A program made the position numbers and the translations under genes. 64,000 nt of DNA from Motacilla alba alba (Eukaryota > Chordata > Aves > Passeriformes > Motacillidae), in NCBI RefSeq assembly GCF_015832195.1, contig NC_052021.1, positions 24,348,286 through 24,412,285 on the forward strand, in the 5' to 3' direction. Position 1 is the first letter of the stretch. Every line of letters starts with the position of its first letter. The notes beneath the pieces are model-generated. The model saw nothing but the letters and a program-made list of their open reading frames with translations, did not search any database and was not told the origin of the DNA. Shown in pieces: positions 12,779 through 26,500 of the stretch.

Positions 12779-14107
12779 AATAAAATTAAGTCATAGCTTA
12801 ACAGGTAGAAAGCAGTCAATTTTTTTATTAGTCTCTGCATGGTTACTTGTATTGAAATAACTCAGAGTGTCAATTCTGTTCATGTTCGGATGGGGAAGAG
12901 TTTAGTTTGTTTGTAGATACACCCATTTTACACGTCTTCCTGGTGCCAGTCAGCCAATGAAGGCTAATGACAGCATTTTGTGAGTTAAGTGAAGATAACT
13001 AATTTTCATGATGGTAATATTCCAGAGCTGAGATGTTTTCATTAGCTTTAACTCCTACTGAGGGAAATGTGTCATGATGCAGTTGCTTTCAGGTTCTGGT
13101 CCAGACAGTCTCTTCAGAGCTGCTGTCTCATAAGCATTCTGCCACAGCCTGAGGTAATAGAAGGGAAGGCAAGAACATTGAAACCAGCTTTCTATTCTAC
13201 TGCATCTGAGAGCCAAGGTGTTTCCTCTCTTCAAATAAATAAGAAAAACAAGGCCTTGTTTAATGGGATTGCTTCAAACACTGCATTATAAAGCTGAATA
13301 AATCTTTACAATTTCACCTATTCTCCAACAAATGCCTTTTTTGAAAGTTGTTTTTATTTAACTTGAAATTGCTTATTTTCTCATCATGGTACCTTTTGTT
13401 TTTTATTTTCCCTAAAATCACTGCTGCTCAAGTGTAACAATACATAAATCTTAATGACTATACAACTCTCCCTGCTAGGAATCTTGTTTTCTTACTGCTT
13501 ATACCCTACCTCTTTTGTTTGCAGGTGCTATATCCTGTTTCCTTAATAAGGGAGTAATTTCTTAGCTCAAGAGAAAGAAAATCCAAGATCATACAGAAGC
13601 TTTTAACCATTGCTAAGGCTCATTAGACTTCAGCCTGTACCTACAACTTGCTCACAAGAACACTGACTCTTGCTGTCCAGAGAGAATTACAGCAGAACAG
13701 CCTTTATTGGAAATCCCATTTTGAGTATTAAAGCACTATTTCTCTGCCTTCTTAGGCACGTGCAGAAAGATGATGGTGCCTGGTGCAGGGGCCAGTTATC
13801 TTCTCCGAGGTTGGAACAATGCTGCTTCTGGGGCAGTTTCAACAGAAAGACAAAAGGTCTTGTAGTAAGTGAGATGTAATTAGAATCCTTACAAACCCCA
13901 ATTAGAGGTGGCAACGCAAAAAACCAGATGTACAGGATCACAACTGACATAGGAGAATTTTAAGCTAAGGTATCAAAGCTACAATGAAATGTGGCTTGCT
14001 GAAAGGAGAAGGATTGACACACACCATGGAGCAGGGAAATAAAAAGCAGGGAAAATGCCCGAGAAGGCAGATCGGGCTCCAGCAGTAGTTAATTTTATCA
14101 CAGGTTC
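12779..14107. other. Spacer between convergent SFR1 and CFAP43
   Basis: Non-coding DNA between the two 3' ends. Only chance open frames of up to about 110 codons occur, without splice context or recognisable protein. No repeat family was identified. Confidence 0.6.
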
Positions 14108-14113
14108 TTTATT
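14108..14113 (-). terminator. CFAP43: Candidate CFAP43 polyadenylation signal
   Basis: TTTATT on the plus strand reads AATAAA on the minus strand, about 475 bases past the CFAP43 stop codon at 14588-14590. It is a plausible signal, but other AT-rich hexamers lie nearby. Confidence 0.4.
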
Positions 14114-14587
14114 TTTCTGCTGTGGAAGGAGCTGGCAGGAAAAGACACTGCATCTCAGTGTAAAGAGGTGGGAGATGCCAGCAACTATTTCAGGAGGCCA
14201 GATGTTTCCAAACCTGGTTTTCCTGTGATTCTGCCCATGGCAGCAGCCACAGTTCCTGCTGGCTGTGGTGATTATACCACAGCAAGGCACAGCTGCCTTT
14301 GGGATGGGGCCAGGTTGCACACATGGTTGTTTTCTGTAATGAGCTATATGGTTTATATACTAAAACCAGTAGAAATAAATCTCATCAACTGAAATATAAT
14401 GCGGTTAAGACCAGGTGTAAAAAATACAAATCAGACAGCCATGCATCTTTCAAATGGAAGTTATTTAAAGGAATTACAGAAGAAACAATTTGTGGAAAGA
14501 AAAGTTCAGGGAGAAGAATCAGCTGTCAAAATTCTTTTCCCTTAGACAAGACCATGGTATTATTCATCTATTATTAATCTCTGATTT

Positions 14588-17500
14588 TTAAATAATATGG
14601 AGTGTTCTTGGATTCCAACTTTCAATTTCTGACTGGAGAATTGCAAGCTGTTTTTCCTGTTCTCTTATAAGGTTCCGTAGATATTTCTGCTTCACAATCT
14701 CTCGGTAGCGCTGCCTTGTGATCTCTTCAGAAATATCCCGTGTGTCTGCAGAAAACAAAGTGTTAGTGTTAGCCTGTGCTCATGGGATGTGCAGTCTATA
14801 TGGGACCTGTCCTGGGGCTATTCCAATTTCTGTATAAAATAGGCAAGCATTTTTAAAAAGGCTCACAGTTGGGCTTAAGAGCCTTTATAGTACTGAATAA
14901 AGCAAAATATTTCAAAAAGGCACTGGGCATGCTTTCTTTAGCTTCTAGCAAGTACCCACTGTGTTGCAAATCTGTAACTGTTTTCCACTAGTAGAAAGAT
15001 CTCTGTAAGTCTTCCTAATAGTGAATACTATTCTTAGCTGCACGTTACTTTCTCTGTTCTCTTGGAAGGGTGGAAAGAAGCCCATTGAACAGCTCTCAGA
15101 AAAACCAAATAAAAGCATGTTGCCTAATGAAGTTACTAATGACTGTAATATTTTATCTTGAACATTTCCAGGAATTTGGCTAGCTTTGGTTACAAGAGCC
15201 ACAAGTCTCCAGGTAACTCTTCAGTAACCATGCTAGGTTTTGGCAGGAAGGACTCTGCTCATTGTGCACATACATACAGTAACAGACAGGCATTTCTTGC
15301 CCCTCAGCTGATGGAGAACAGCACTGTCCAGCCTTGGAGTTATGTTCTGAATGTTCTTTGCTTGTGCCTTAAGTGCCTCATGGGACTCACCAGCTGCCTG
15401 GAAGATATGCATCCTTTCTGACACAGAGACAAGCATTTCCTTCAGCTGCAGGCTGAGCTCGTAATTCGCTTGCTCTTTTAGACGGATGCACTTCTTCAGC
15501 TCTCTGACTTTTTTCTGATAGTTTTTCACATTCTTCTTGTGCAACTGCCCATTTTGAGATGAAGAAAGCAAATATATGAGGTCGTACAAAAACTGTTCAG
15601 ACAAACTTATGATGCAAAATTATAATTTTAAGCACTGCGTTGTACCTCGATAAACTCTCATGTGTGTTGATTTGACTAGTAGCACATTGCAAGCTTTACT
15701 TTGTAAAGTGTCTTTTACACATGGTATCTCAGTTTACTGAGTTCTAATTTAAGGAGGGGCCAAGGAATGAAGAGGTATAGGTCAGGAAGAGAGATACGTT
15801 AAAGATAAAACTTGAAAGGCAAAGGGAGAAAAGGAAGTCAATAGAATCAGTGAGTTAAGGACATGCTCTACACTGCTGAAGCTGATGGATGGGCTGTAAA
15901 GGGACAAGATAAATACTAAAGCTTGAAGAGGAAGAGGAAGCTGATGCCAACTAACACAACTTGAAGAAAATCCAGTGAAATCATTTTAAAAAAAGGACAA
16001 TCATAATTTGAATGATGAAACACATGAAGTAGCCAGCAAATCAGATTGTTGTGTCTCTTATTTTGAATACAAAGGGGAGGGATACTTTGAACAGGCTAGT
16101 GCTCCTGGAGAGAAACATTAAACAGTGAAGATCAAAAGAATGCTTCATTAGAAATGGAGGAGTGACTTTTATAGGCAGTGCTGTGTAAGAAATGATTAGC
16201 AGATGCTCAGGACAGGAAAGTATTTAATTTCAGTAACAGAGCAAGAAGACAGGCTTCATCTCTGCAGCAATCCATGTGTGATGACTGCTTCCAAACACTA
16301 GAGAACTGCTGCTGTAGACAGCACAGCTCAAATTGAAGAAACCATTGAAAGCCAGATGGACAAATACATGATATATCTATATTTATAGCTATATCTCTAT
16401 GTGTTTCTCAGATGTCGTGGGTCCCTTGGATTTACCTTATCCATGATGCCAAGGCTCTGCTCCATCCCTGCTAGGTGCTGAGCAATGTGGGTCTCGTAGT
16501 TATGCACAGTTAGGAACTGAAGAAATAAAACCAGAAAGAAATTATCTTATGCCTGTTCATTCTTAACAATTCCACCCTTCTGTGAAGAAAATCATACTAT
16601 GTGAAACTCAAAACACTGGAATTCTGCAGTGGTAAAGCTTACTAGTGATCATAAATGGACCTTGTAAGGATATGCTTGGATTCTGTGTGAGTACTAGACT
16701 GTGCAGCTGTTAAAAAGGATGTTATCTATTATATATTTATAATGGAAACAAGGGCCAAACAAGTATGCTGAGGCTGTCAAAAACCCCAAGCTATGCTTGT
16801 GCTTGTAATCTAAGCTAACATAGCTGGAGGCCTAAGACAGTCTGTCTTTAATCTAGAGGAAAATTATTATTTTCTGTCTAGTGGCTTCCTAATCATTCTT
16901 ACTTCTTTTGTTGTTCTGTCTGCATAGTAACTGACAGGGAATTTATTGATTTTTTTCCTTGAGCACACTGCTACTAAAATACCTCTTTATCAAATGACAA
17001 ATGGTTAACCCCATAATATTTTATGGATCTATAACAGGCAGTAGACAGGTTTGTGTAGATGTAGATTCATCCTTCCAGAGTACTTTCCCACCAAAGTGAC
17101 AGGGAGAATACTGTGGACTGTTCTACTTAGAGGAGGAGAAACAGGAAAGACCCAGAAGGGTCTCCTTGCTTACAGGATTAAACTTCTTTCACTCGCTGCT
17201 TCATTAACAGCCCTCATTCCAAATGGTCCCAAGTCCTTGCTCACACACATTTTTATAAGCCATCTTTCTTTCCATTCCTGTTGTTGGGGTATCTCTTACC
17301 TTGTCTTTCCCACTAACTCCACATTTCTAATCAAAAAGTGACCTAAGTCAATTCCCTCGGGGCATTGAAATTCTGATTAAACTGGTAAATGCCTTTACTA
17401 TGGGCAGTTTAACTCTCTCTGAAGGGCAAGAGCTCTGCTCATCAGTTTAATGAACTGAGCTAATAGCCACACTGGTGATAAATTTGCCACAAGAATTTTT

Positions 17501-20500
17501 CAATCCACTGTCACAACACCTCTTTAGAAAGCTGTTCTGGTGATTGGTGTTAGTTATGAAAGTCCTGTGGATGTGATTCAGAACAAGCATTTTGTACAGC
17601 AGCAATACAAATGAAGATTAAGCAAAACATGTTTTGAATTTTCTTCTAATCCTTTGAATTGCAATATCCTTACCTGCTGTCCAACACTTTCCTTTTCCTC
17701 TGTGCTTTATAGCTGTCCCCACTGCTGTATCTCCAACCGACCCATCCCTTAACATCCCTTACTCCAAACCTTTATGCCACCCGCATCATCACCATATGAC
17801 CGTAAGATTTCCCTGCAGTCTTCTACATCCCATACTGCAATACCCCCAGGCTTTCCCTACAGCCTTTCTTCTTCCTCCTTTCTTTTCCCAGTGGTATCCT
17901 TGGCCGTGTCCCACAACCTTTACCTCTTTCTCCCGGCCTGCCAGCTGGGCTTGAAGGGGCGTAGGTGCTGACATGCTGGCCGGCTGCCCCTCCTGCCTGC
18001 CGGGCACGGCGCACAACCCCCTGCTCTGCTGCGGGGCCAGCGAATGGCAGCGGGAGGGTGGGACTCGGTGAAGCTCCCCTAGGAACACTCAGGCTCCGAG
18101 CAGAGCAAGTTAAAAAATGTCTGAGCGATACCTGATGGGGGCACCTCAGACCTTCCACTTAAAAAGGACTGCTCGATTTAAGAGATCTGTTCCTTGTGGC
18201 TGCAAAATTCTGATTCCTCATTCAACGCAAATTTTGAAACAATAAGAGTTAGGACTAATTTTGCCTTAATTTGCACTGTAACATCCCAAAGAATTTCATC
18301 ACTGCTCAATCTCATGAGTAACGCTTCCCTTTGAAAGATGAATTGTTGACCTGTTAGGAATCATGTTTCTCTGGTAATAAGAGATTAATGAGGTATAAAT
18401 ATAAACGATCTTTCTTACAGGTATAGGCAGCATAATTTTATGCAGTTGAAATATAAATCAGAAAAAGCAACTCACTAGCTGGCAATCTTTTGAAATAGGT
18501 AGGATTACAATATCCCGAGCTTTCTCTTTCAGATCTTGTATCTGCATTTTCATTTTCTTGTGCTCCCATTCCAGCTGTATTATCCCTTTAGAGAAGTCTT
18601 TAAATTCTACCATGGCAGTTATTTTTTTTTCTCCTTGAGCCTAAAAAAATAGATCAATCTTAATTAACACACTTAGCAGATTATGGAATAATTGTTTGCA
18701 ACAAGATGGGCAAGTTTCCAAAGTCATAATTTTAGTCAATTAAACATGCTATACTGTCTGCCTCTTTCCAGACTTTGCTCCAGATGGTGATCTTTTAAGG
18801 GAGTTCGTTCTCTTTTAAGCTCTGTGTCACAGCCATAGATCATAGAAATAGATGAAGAAAATGACAACTAACCTCTCCCTCCATCTATCTATCTTATATA
18901 AGAATGGAAAAGCATTTTAGTCTACAAAATACAAGCTTGCTCTGTTTAAGGTATTTTGCAGTTGTTACTGAAGGCTTTGTGCAGCAGCAGTAAAAGACAA
19001 TTTTTGTACAGCTAGAATGCCTAAAAAAAGAACATTTCATGAGGGTACGAAAAACTGTTTAAAGTATCATCACCAATTTCACCTTACATAAAAAAAACTA
19101 TTATATTTTAAATTTAAATTTAATGTAAGGCACTATTTGAATGCTTCTTAACATGACTGTAAGTTTGCCTACAGGGAATTTTTGGCCTGGGGCCCATGAT
19201 ATTAGCATTTGCTAGTTACAATGTGTGTGTAAGTGATGGTGTGTCTAAAGACTGTCACCATTTCATTGATCTGAATTGTATTGATCAAACATCAAGAAAG
19301 CAGTCTGCACTGCAATCTCTACATCATGAGAAGAGACATTAGAGAATGCTTAATAGCTTCTAGATTACAATTGAGCCTGCTGGTGTGCTGTAATGAATTG
19401 AAACTAGATGTCAGACTGGAGAAAAAGCTGAGCCCCTGAAGGACAATACATTTGTTTAGAAAGCTTAAATTTCCTCCAGATAACGTAAATTACCGCAAGA
19501 GCGCAATTCAGTTCCTCAACAACACTCCTGTCAATGAGAATAGCATCACTGTACTCTGGGATCTGAGTACTTTCCAATTCCACCTGTCCTTGTTTTAGCA
19601 AAAACTGGACAATCAAATTCTGCTGAAGCTTCATCTTCTCCTCCTTCAGCCTAAGACAGCAGAAAACAAAACCAGTGTTTAGTGATTTCAGCAGGATTAC
19701 AGAAATCCTCCCATGATTCTCAATGTTTGTGTTTATTCCTGGTGGGGGGTATGTTCATGTAGGACTTACTCCTTTACAGACTCCGTCTTCTGTTTGCTGC
19801 TGAAGTGACTGCAAAATCTGGAACTTATGGTATATGTATAAATAAAGTTTTCAAGCACTGGATTCAGTTTAACATACTCTAGCAATGTTCTGGGGAAAAT
19901 GTTATTACTGAAATGAAATCTTAATATCAATTGGAAAGAAAACAGAAGAAACTTCCAGTCAGGGCCCATTTTCCTGTATATTTTACTAAGAAATTTATTC
20001 TTGAATGATAACAAAAGTGAAAATTATGTTATGTAGATGAAAAATGAAATATTGCAGGTCCAAGCAGCAATGAAACCTAGATAAAAGAGTGCAAGAGAAC
20101 AGAGGTGTATAATTTTGTTTGTAACTTTTGGTTCTGTGTTAGTGGGGTATTAAAGATCAGCTGAACATAGGAAAAGACAAAAAATTACCAAGTGAGTTCT
20201 TGGAAAGTGTTCTCCAGTTCTGACTTCATCTTGTCATTTTCCTCTGTTCTTCTCTGGAGACAGGCCTGCATCTCTGCCAGTGCTACGGCCTTCCATTTCA
20301 CCTAGGCAAGCAACATTGTCACATTCCCAACCTTTTCAACTTTGTCAGTATGTCAGGGCAAGCTTCTTCGAGGACAGAAAAGCCAAGTTCTTAACAAGAT
20401 ATCTGTATATATAAATATACAGCCCGTATTTTGAGAATCTCAGTACAGCACATGAGACATAAAGGTTACAATCCTTTTACTCTGCTCAGGAAATTATTTA

Positions 20501-23500
20501 TTCATATATGAATAGCTTATTCATGTGAAGGAAAATCTTATTTGCTTCTCTTTTGGTCAAATTTCATGTATATCCATCTATGGATAACTCAGATTTATTC
20601 ATTCATGCTTTTATAATGAACAAATACAAATCCAGAACCACCTTTTGTTAAGAATTGCTCTTTATAGTCTAGAAAAATATTGGAAAGCATTGGTGCAAGT
20701 GTAGAATGCTTATGGGAGAGGATGATTTCAACAGATAATGGGAATCAAATAACTGATTGGTGTTTTTTTGGTGTGGATAGAGAAAAGGAAAGTGATGTTT
20801 TTTTATTTTTAATGAAACCACATCAAGGTCACAATCATTCTGATCAAATCCATCCATATTAATATGCTAATTTTTCCTCTGAAGAACTACAGCTGGAACT
20901 AGAGAACAGGTTTACCTGTTATTCTGAATTGAATGTAGCTAGAACAACCTTTCCAAGGCCAATGGAGTATATGTGTCCTGCACTGTTATTTCACCACTAG
21001 CTTGACCCTACGTGAGAACTCCACTAAAGTTTAAGACTCAAAAACATCAAGAAGTATATGGGCAAAATAAAGAATTTTACATACCAGCTCCTCACTCTCA
21101 ATTTTATTTCTTCTAGCTAGACAAAAATGTTCCCACGCAGACTGGTCTAAGCCACTAGGCATGTGCTCAGGACTATCCAGTTCATCCATGGCTTTCATTA
21201 AAAGGGAAACTGCATCTTGGTAATCCTCAGGTGATCTCCTCACATAGGGGTTGGCTGTGTCAAGGAGGGTTTCTGTATTTGGGGTCCTAGAGCACATACA
21301 CAGCACAGACAGGATGTACTTTGTATTTTCTGTTGCATAGCAGAAGGTCACAAAAACTAAGAATGGTTCATACTCTCCATCTCTTGCAAAAAGCAGATAA
21401 GACTACACAAAATAAGAATATTGTCTTGGAACCTGATCATTGCTTAGGTTGCATTTAAAATAGATTTTGTGGAGTAAATAAGGAAATGTATCTTCAAAAT
21501 AGCAATTTTGACTGTGATGGGAAATTAGCTATTGTTAAATATCCTATAAAAAGCAGGCAATATAATTTAGACTATTAGAATAAATAGTATTCTCATTCTT
21601 GACTCACAGGGAATATTAGTATTTAAACAATGGAATCAGAGGGGATCTTACTCTGGTCGATGTTTGTAAAGTTGTAAAAGCTCCTCAAAGAGATTGCCAG
21701 GTGTATGAGCAAAGTGCTTCATAAAACCATGTTCCAGGCTCTGGGGGTGGGGAAGAAAGCTTTCTTGTTACCACAATATTATTTTTAAAAAAGCATCAAC
21801 CTGCCCATATCTTACAAATGCAGGATACAGATCTTAGAAATACAGGATACAGTGCTTATCCAAGTGCTCCCAAATATGACAGGAATCTGCACTATTTCAT
21901 AAATTCTTCTATGCACACACTGTCCTTTACTGCCTAATTTCATTGATCAGTGAGTTGGCCAGAACTCTTGCTTACAGAGCAGTACATTCTTCTCATTATG
22001 AAGATACATCATTAACTTTTAAATTCTGAAACTACTTGTGTTTTCAAAAGTCTCACCTTCTCTTCATGTAATGCCTCTTTATAGGGGCCTGTGCAAGCCT
22101 CAACAGCGTATTTTGCACTCAGGATTTTTCTTGCACCTTTGACCTATAGTAAAACCAAGAGATTTGAGGAATGAAAAAGCCAGCAGAAGCAGTGAATGGC
22201 TATTCACATACAGTGATGAACCTCACACCTTATTTCTAGAGATAACCTTGTGAGCTATTTTAAGTAACCATACAGTGCCTTCTTCAGGGGTCACTTGTAG
22301 ATACTGCTAGAAGATGAAGAGCTGTGAAATTAAAAGAACCTGCTGCTTAAGAATGTAACAAATTTCTGTAAGAAATGCTTACAAGCCTTTTGAAACATTG
22401 CATGTAACTATGTATGTTGATACTTTTTTTTCTATAGAGATTTCCCTTTACTTTCATGTTATCTCAGGTAAAATCAGTCAAAAAATCTCAAATGTTGTTT
22501 AGTGGAGAGTTCTTAACTTTAGAATGCAATTTCCCCATTGTCATGGCACAGTTCTGCTATGTGTCAGGATACTAAAGTCATGTTTTATAGAGGCTGTTAA
22601 ATGCTAATACTCTGCTGGGGAGACAGTTTTGTTGTGTGACAAACTTCTTGTGACAGTTTTTGATGGTTTCCATGGACCAAAAGTTGTACCATTTAGAAAA
22701 TGGGGGGGGTGGAATTGAAAATTGTAAGCTGGTATACACTTGGCCTCAGATGGCTTTAAAACTAGTCCAGCCAGTTCAGTGGTGGGAGCTAGATGCCTGT
22801 TTGGAATCCCTCCCTGCAGCTCAGAACGGGCTGCTGGCAGCTCCAAGCACACACAGGCTGAGCAGGAGAGCTGACATGTGAAGGCAGCAGTGTATTTATT
22901 ATCTGTGGACTCATGAACAGCTCCATGAAGACAAAGTGGGCAAATGGGATAATATTGTCCCAAATGCCAGAACCAACCTGCAGACTACCACAGTAAGAGA
23001 CGTGCATTGAAACCTAGACCTACTACTGTACTTTCAGCTTGATACCAGGTACAGAAGAATATTATATGTAGCAAACAAATAGCAGCGTGCCCTTTTGAAT
23101 GTATGAAGTTTTACCAAAGAACTCCAGATGAACCAAGCTGAGTACCTATCAAGTACCAGAGCTATTTATAATGTATGTCACCTGTACAAATTAAAATTTA
23201 CACCTGTAAATTGTTAGAAAGTCCTTTATGGCAAGATTTTGGTGTGCAAAGAGCAGACTTCATATGAAACTGTACTGTAAACATTACATTGCTCCTAACA
23301 ACAGCATTCCAAATGATAACTTACTTTTTCTTTCTTCTTTTTCATAAGGAATTTATGAAGTCCAGCTTCTCTGGTGTCCAACTCTTCATCCAACAGTAAA
23401 GAATAAATGAGATTGACTATTTTGAGTTCTTCCTGTGAAATGATTGTAATAAAAAAGTTAAAATTTCTGCTGCACAGAGGTAGAGATGAAAAATTAATGC

Positions 23501-26500
23501 TTTTTGCAATACCTGGTAGATGACCATCTGTGATTTCAGTTTCTTTTCAGAGAGTTTGCAGACAATCTCATCAAAATTTTGTGTTGTTTCCTTGATGGAA
23601 GCTTCAATTTTGTTCCATTCATTTCTCAGAAACTGGGGAAGGGAAGGACAAGAGCAGCAATATTACATCTGGAGGAACAAGTAATTTTTATGTCTCTCTC
23701 GATATATATCTGAGATGATGGAGAATGCACAATACAGAAATGTATAATTCAGTCAAAAGGCCACAGAAATTACTTGTTTGGAAAGAGAGTTCTGCCAGGC
23801 TACAAAGTTATGTTGTTCCAATACCACTTTGAAAAATAAATATAATTTTATTATTTGTGTATGGCATCAGCAACTCTGGGAATGAACCTGAAAAACACAT
23901 TTTAGAAATACTGGTACATTTGTGAAGGAAAGTTACCTTCTTAGGATATCACAACTTTTACAAGTTTTTGCTCATAGTAATTGTTATAAGTGGAGACTGC
24001 CTGATTCTGTCTAAGGTAGGATTTATTTAATATGCCATATGATCTTTGATGATCATTTATTCTTAGTTTATCCCATTTATTAGTATTAATTTTTAGAAGC
24101 TGCTTCTGAGACAGATTGGAAGCTTTGGTCATGAGCACTGTGAACAAACCCATATTTTCCTCATTTAATTTACCTGTCTATAATCTTCTTTTTCTTCATT
24201 CAGTTCCGTGACTTTTTTCTCATATTCTTCAAATACTTTCTTTTCTTCTTCAGTCCAAAGGTCCTCAGGTCTGGATACAAAATCAGGTGGAGGAATATCC
24301 TGGAAGTATTGAAGAATAATATGCTTAAAAAGCAATATTAAGTCTAGATCAGCACACTAAGAAAGTACAGCATGCACTAAATTTAACAAAAGGTATTTCT
24401 TAGTAAGGTACAAACCTTAAATCAAAGTAACATATATATTCTGTTGCTTTGCTTTGTTACTTGCACCAGTAATTTTAGTGTATATATATTGTATATATAT
24501 CATATATATATATAGATAGATATAGACTCACTGGCTTACAGGAATTCACTACTGGATCTTGCAAAATACAAGAATTTGGTACTCAAATACTACTGTCAGT
24601 ACAAGATACACCAAATTTTCTGTTTCAGAACCCCAAACCTAACTCCATGCTCATGTAAGCTTCTATGTGGAGTCCTAATTTTCCAAAACAGATTGATTTC
24701 AGAGGAGTGCTTGGGTCTGCCACACCCGTTTCCTGTGGCACTCCACATCCTTTCCTTTCTCAACTGTTGCACTATCTATATTTGGTGAGTTAAATAAAGC
24801 ACAGTGGTTTTCTGTAAGATCACAGCCTTCCCCCAGCAATATAGGTGTTATAATGGTAATATATTAGATGTACATTAAATAGATGATGTTCCTACAGTAT
24901 TCCACTGAGACAGGAACAGGTGTTGATGGGTAATTCTACACAGGCAGTAGAATCTTGTGGTCTCTTTTTGTGTATGCTCTCTTATGGAGTCTCTCTGGTC
25001 ATAGTGCAATTCTACAGTTCTCCAGCTTTCTTTGGTCACTGAGGTTGGAGATATTTGCTGGTTGAATTTCACGTTGCCAGAAGAGCCCACGGGTTTCCTA
25101 AAGGACATGGCAGAAACACATCTCACCATTTTCAAAATGTCTTCCCTCCTGAGTTCCAGCACTCCACCCATCATGTCATCAAGAGCACGCAGTCGTTCAT
25201 CGTCCTGGGAAGAACCACAGAAAATACTTGTAGGTACAAAAGCAAATGTAGCAATTGCAAGTTTGGGGCATGATAGCAGTGTTTATCTCTAGATTATTCA
25301 GTGTGTAAAAGCAGATTAATGTTTTTTGGACATGTGTATGAAACATGCCAAGAGTTTAGTTTTTCTGGTAAACAGTTACTCATATGCCAAATAACTTACT
25401 AAAACTGCCATTTTGGCAGTTTTGGAAGGAACACAGGCATAGGTTACTCCTGGCCAACTGACAAGCCATGAAGAAGGAAGTTGTAATTGTGCATCTTTGG
25501 GGAAAGAACCATCTCTGTTTTTTTACAGATGCATTTTAAAGCCAGAGGAAAGCTCTACAGTCTTCTAGTCTGAACCATGGAGAAAAGAGGCTGCTGAGTC
25601 AACAAACACATAGCAAGCAAAAAGATCTTGATTGAGGAGTAGCATGAATCTGGACATGAATCTAATTCCCAGCCATCTGATACAGTATTTTAAATTGCCC
25701 CTAAGCACATGTTTAAAAACTGTGAGTCTAACACTCTATCTCTTCTCCCCCCACCTGACCTATGTAGTTCTGATTGAAAACAATAATAATAAGGAAGAGG
25801 CATATATCCTCAATACCTCAATCCTCAATAGTTTAGATTTATTCTCCCATACTACATCACTGTTATGTTTCAGTGCTGCAATAATTCAATAGCCTAAACA
25901 GAGGGATGTAAAAGGGATGTTTCTTTACTTACCGTAGCAGCAAGGCGTCTTTCCATTTCAAGCTTGGCCAGCATTTCTGCCTGCTCTGTCTCCTCTTGAG
26001 TCATGTATTTCTCAGCTTTAATCTGAAGGCAGAAAATGAAGTTAGTATCAGGGTTCTTTTCTCCAAATGTCATCACAGGGACTAAGAACCTTTGGAAAAA
26101 TGGTGGTCCTGATTTTGGCTGGTATAGAGCTAATTTTCTTCCAAGTAGCTGGTGTACAGTGCATCCCACAGCCTGGGGATTGGCATGTTGGTGCTGAGCA
26201 ATTGTTTTTCATTTGCGTCAGTTGTTTTTCTTGGATTTTATTCCTTACTCTTTTCATTATTTTCCTCTTAATTACATTTATGATTATGTTTTAATTGCAT
26301 TAATTACATTATGATTATCATTGTTGTCATTATTATTATGTTTTATTTCAGTAATGAAACTTCTAATCTCAACCCACGAGTTTTCTCACTTTTACCCTTC
26401 CGATTGTTTCCCTCACCCTGGTGAGAAGGGGCAGTGAGTGAGCAGCTGTGTGGTGCATAATTGTTGACTGGGGTTAAACCATGACAATGGTGTAATACAA

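Noticed and set aside
26106..26486. Intact endogenous retrovirus
   Set aside because: Only one LTR of 381 bases lies between the target-site duplications; there is no internal region.
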